This document shows positions 63,381-64,000 of a stretch of 64,000 bases of DNA, piece by piece (position 1 is the first letter of the stretch; each line of letters begins with the position of its first letter). Under the pieces are notes generated by a model that saw nothing but the letters and a program-made list of their open reading frames with translations, did no database searches and was not told the origin of the DNA. Both the position numbers and the translations under genes were made by a program. Source of the DNA: Aestuariivirga litoralis (GTDB taxonomy: Bacteria > Pseudomonadota > Alphaproteobacteria > Rhizobiales > Aestuariivirgaceae); NCBI RefSeq assembly GCF_003234965.1, contig NZ_QKVK01000006.1, forward strand, positions 186,001 through 250,000. Direction: 5' to 3'.

Positions 63381-64000
63381 GTGAGCATCGAGCGGCGGAA
63401 CTTCCCACAGTTCTTCATTACCGCCCCCTCGCCCTGCCCCTATCTCGCGGGACGGGTCGAACGCAAGGTGTTCACCCACCTCGTGGGCCATGATGCGCGC
63501 AGCCTCAACACGCAGCTGAGCCAGGGCGGCTTCCGCCGCAGCCAGAACATCGCCTACCGCCCCGCCTGCGATGGCTGCGCATCCTGCGTGTCGGTGCGCG
63601 TGCCGGTAAACACCTTCGAGATGACGCGGGGCTTCCGCCGCACGCTCAAGGCCAATGCCGACATCGACGCCACGGTGGTGAAGAGCCAGGCGACGTCCGA
63701 ACACTATTCGCTGTTCCGCAGCTACATCGACAGCCGCCACAGCGACGGCGGCATGGCAGACATGACGGTGCTCGACTTCTCCGCCATGGTGGACGACAAC
63801 TTCGTCGACAGCCGGCTCGTCGAATATCGCGCGCGTGACGTCATCGACCCCAACGGGCGGCTGGTGGGCGCGGTGCTGATCGACATTCTCGGCGACGGCA
63901 TCTCGATGATCTACAGCTTCTATGATCCCGACGAAGCGGCCCGCAGCCTCGGCACGTTCATGATCCTCGACAACATCGCCCGCGTGCGCCGGCTGGGCCT
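63381..64000 (+). CDS. bpt: Aspartate/glutamate leucyltransferase (Bpt), cut by window edge
   Basis: The first 206 residues of an aminoacyl-tRNA-protein transferase. [20 protein letters not shown] then [20 protein letters not shown] holds the conserved cysteines; later [20 protein letters not shown] and [20 protein letters not shown] are typical of the bacterial Bpt/eukaryotic Ate1 group. It attaches Leu to N-terminal Asp or Glu, marking proteins for degradation. GTG 63381 is the start; the C-terminus lies beyond the window. Confidence 0.9.
   Translation, partial: MSIERRNFPQFFITAPSPCPYLAGRVERKVFTHLVGHDARSLNTQLSQGGFRRSQNIAYRPACDGCASCVSVRVPVNTFEMTRGFRRTLKANADIDATVVKSQATSEHYSLFRSYIDSRHSDGGMADMTVLDFSAMVDDNFVDSRLVEYRARDVIDPNGRLVGAVLIDILGDGISMIYSFYDPDEAARSLGTFMILDNIARVRRLG

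Overview
The window is high-GC DNA, dense with genes, and looks like the chromosome of an alphaproteobacterium, most likely Hyphomicrobiales (Rhizobiales) or a close relative. The evidence is conserved local gene order: bamE / ubiquinol-cytochrome c chaperone / DUF177 / plsX / fabH / ihfA / MerR / tRNA-Pro; rplM-rpsI near enoyl-CoA hydratase, a CoA-binding protein and O-acetylhomoserine sulfhydrylase; nrdR-ribD, ribE-ribH-nusB; heme A synthase next to a DUF2842 protein; and a MarR regulator upstream of an L,D-transpeptidase (LdtR/LdtP arrangement). I cannot assign a genus.

Layout. 1-4 kb: the end of an HD-GYP protein, a HisKA_2-type sensor kinase and a Tat-exported amidohydrolase. 4-12 kb: a secreted cysteine-repeat protein, then a sulfatase module (two cysteine-type sulfatases around a formylglycine-generating enzyme with both catalytic cysteines) with small membrane proteins. 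12-17 kb: a DUF1254/DUF1214 protein, a DadA-like oxidase and a serine hydrolase. 17-19.3 kb: an AT-richer island beside tRNA-Glu carrying a retron. 19-37 kb: recJ-hom, phaC, a diheme cytochrome, an adenylate-forming enzyme, rplM-rpsI, acyl-CoA and sulfur metabolism, cytochrome b561. 36-51 kb: ctaA, the plsX-fabH-ihfA cluster, bamE, amidohydrolase, ROK kinase, phosphatase, H+-pyrophosphatase. 51-64 kb: an overlapping ribE-ribH-nusB-MFS operon, nrdR-ribD, hemB, ldtR-ldtP, glyA, a 3-hydroxyisobutyrate dehydrogenase-like enzyme and the start of bpt.

The main discovery candidate is the retron at 17.46-19.12 kb. A promoter drives a structured RNA that fits msr-msd architecture (CCCTTAG branch context, matching a2 arm, 13-bp msr hairpin, long msd stem). 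It is followed by a previously hidden 58-codon (or 36-codon) ORF with a hydrophobic segment, a Cro/CI-type HTH protein and a retron reverse transcriptase with NAxxH, YIDD and VTG motifs. The two-protein plus RNA layout resembles type VI retrons; the small hydrophobic peptide is a plausible effector. The element lies directly downstream of the tRNA-Glu 3' end, and a 17-bp near-copy of that 3' end sits 2.2 kb away at 17038, so it looks like a tRNA-targeted island with a decayed resolvase remnant inside. A second, more degenerate copy of the surrounding sequence near 15.4 kb suggests that the serine hydrolase gene arrived as an older cassette at the same hotspot.

Other points of interest are a GlyA with a lysine/alanine histone-H1-like N-terminal tail, a roughly 200-residue low-complexity tail on LdtP, three convergent gene pairs that end on a shared CTAG, an SD-sequestering hairpin before metY, and several families of intergenic palindromic repeats.
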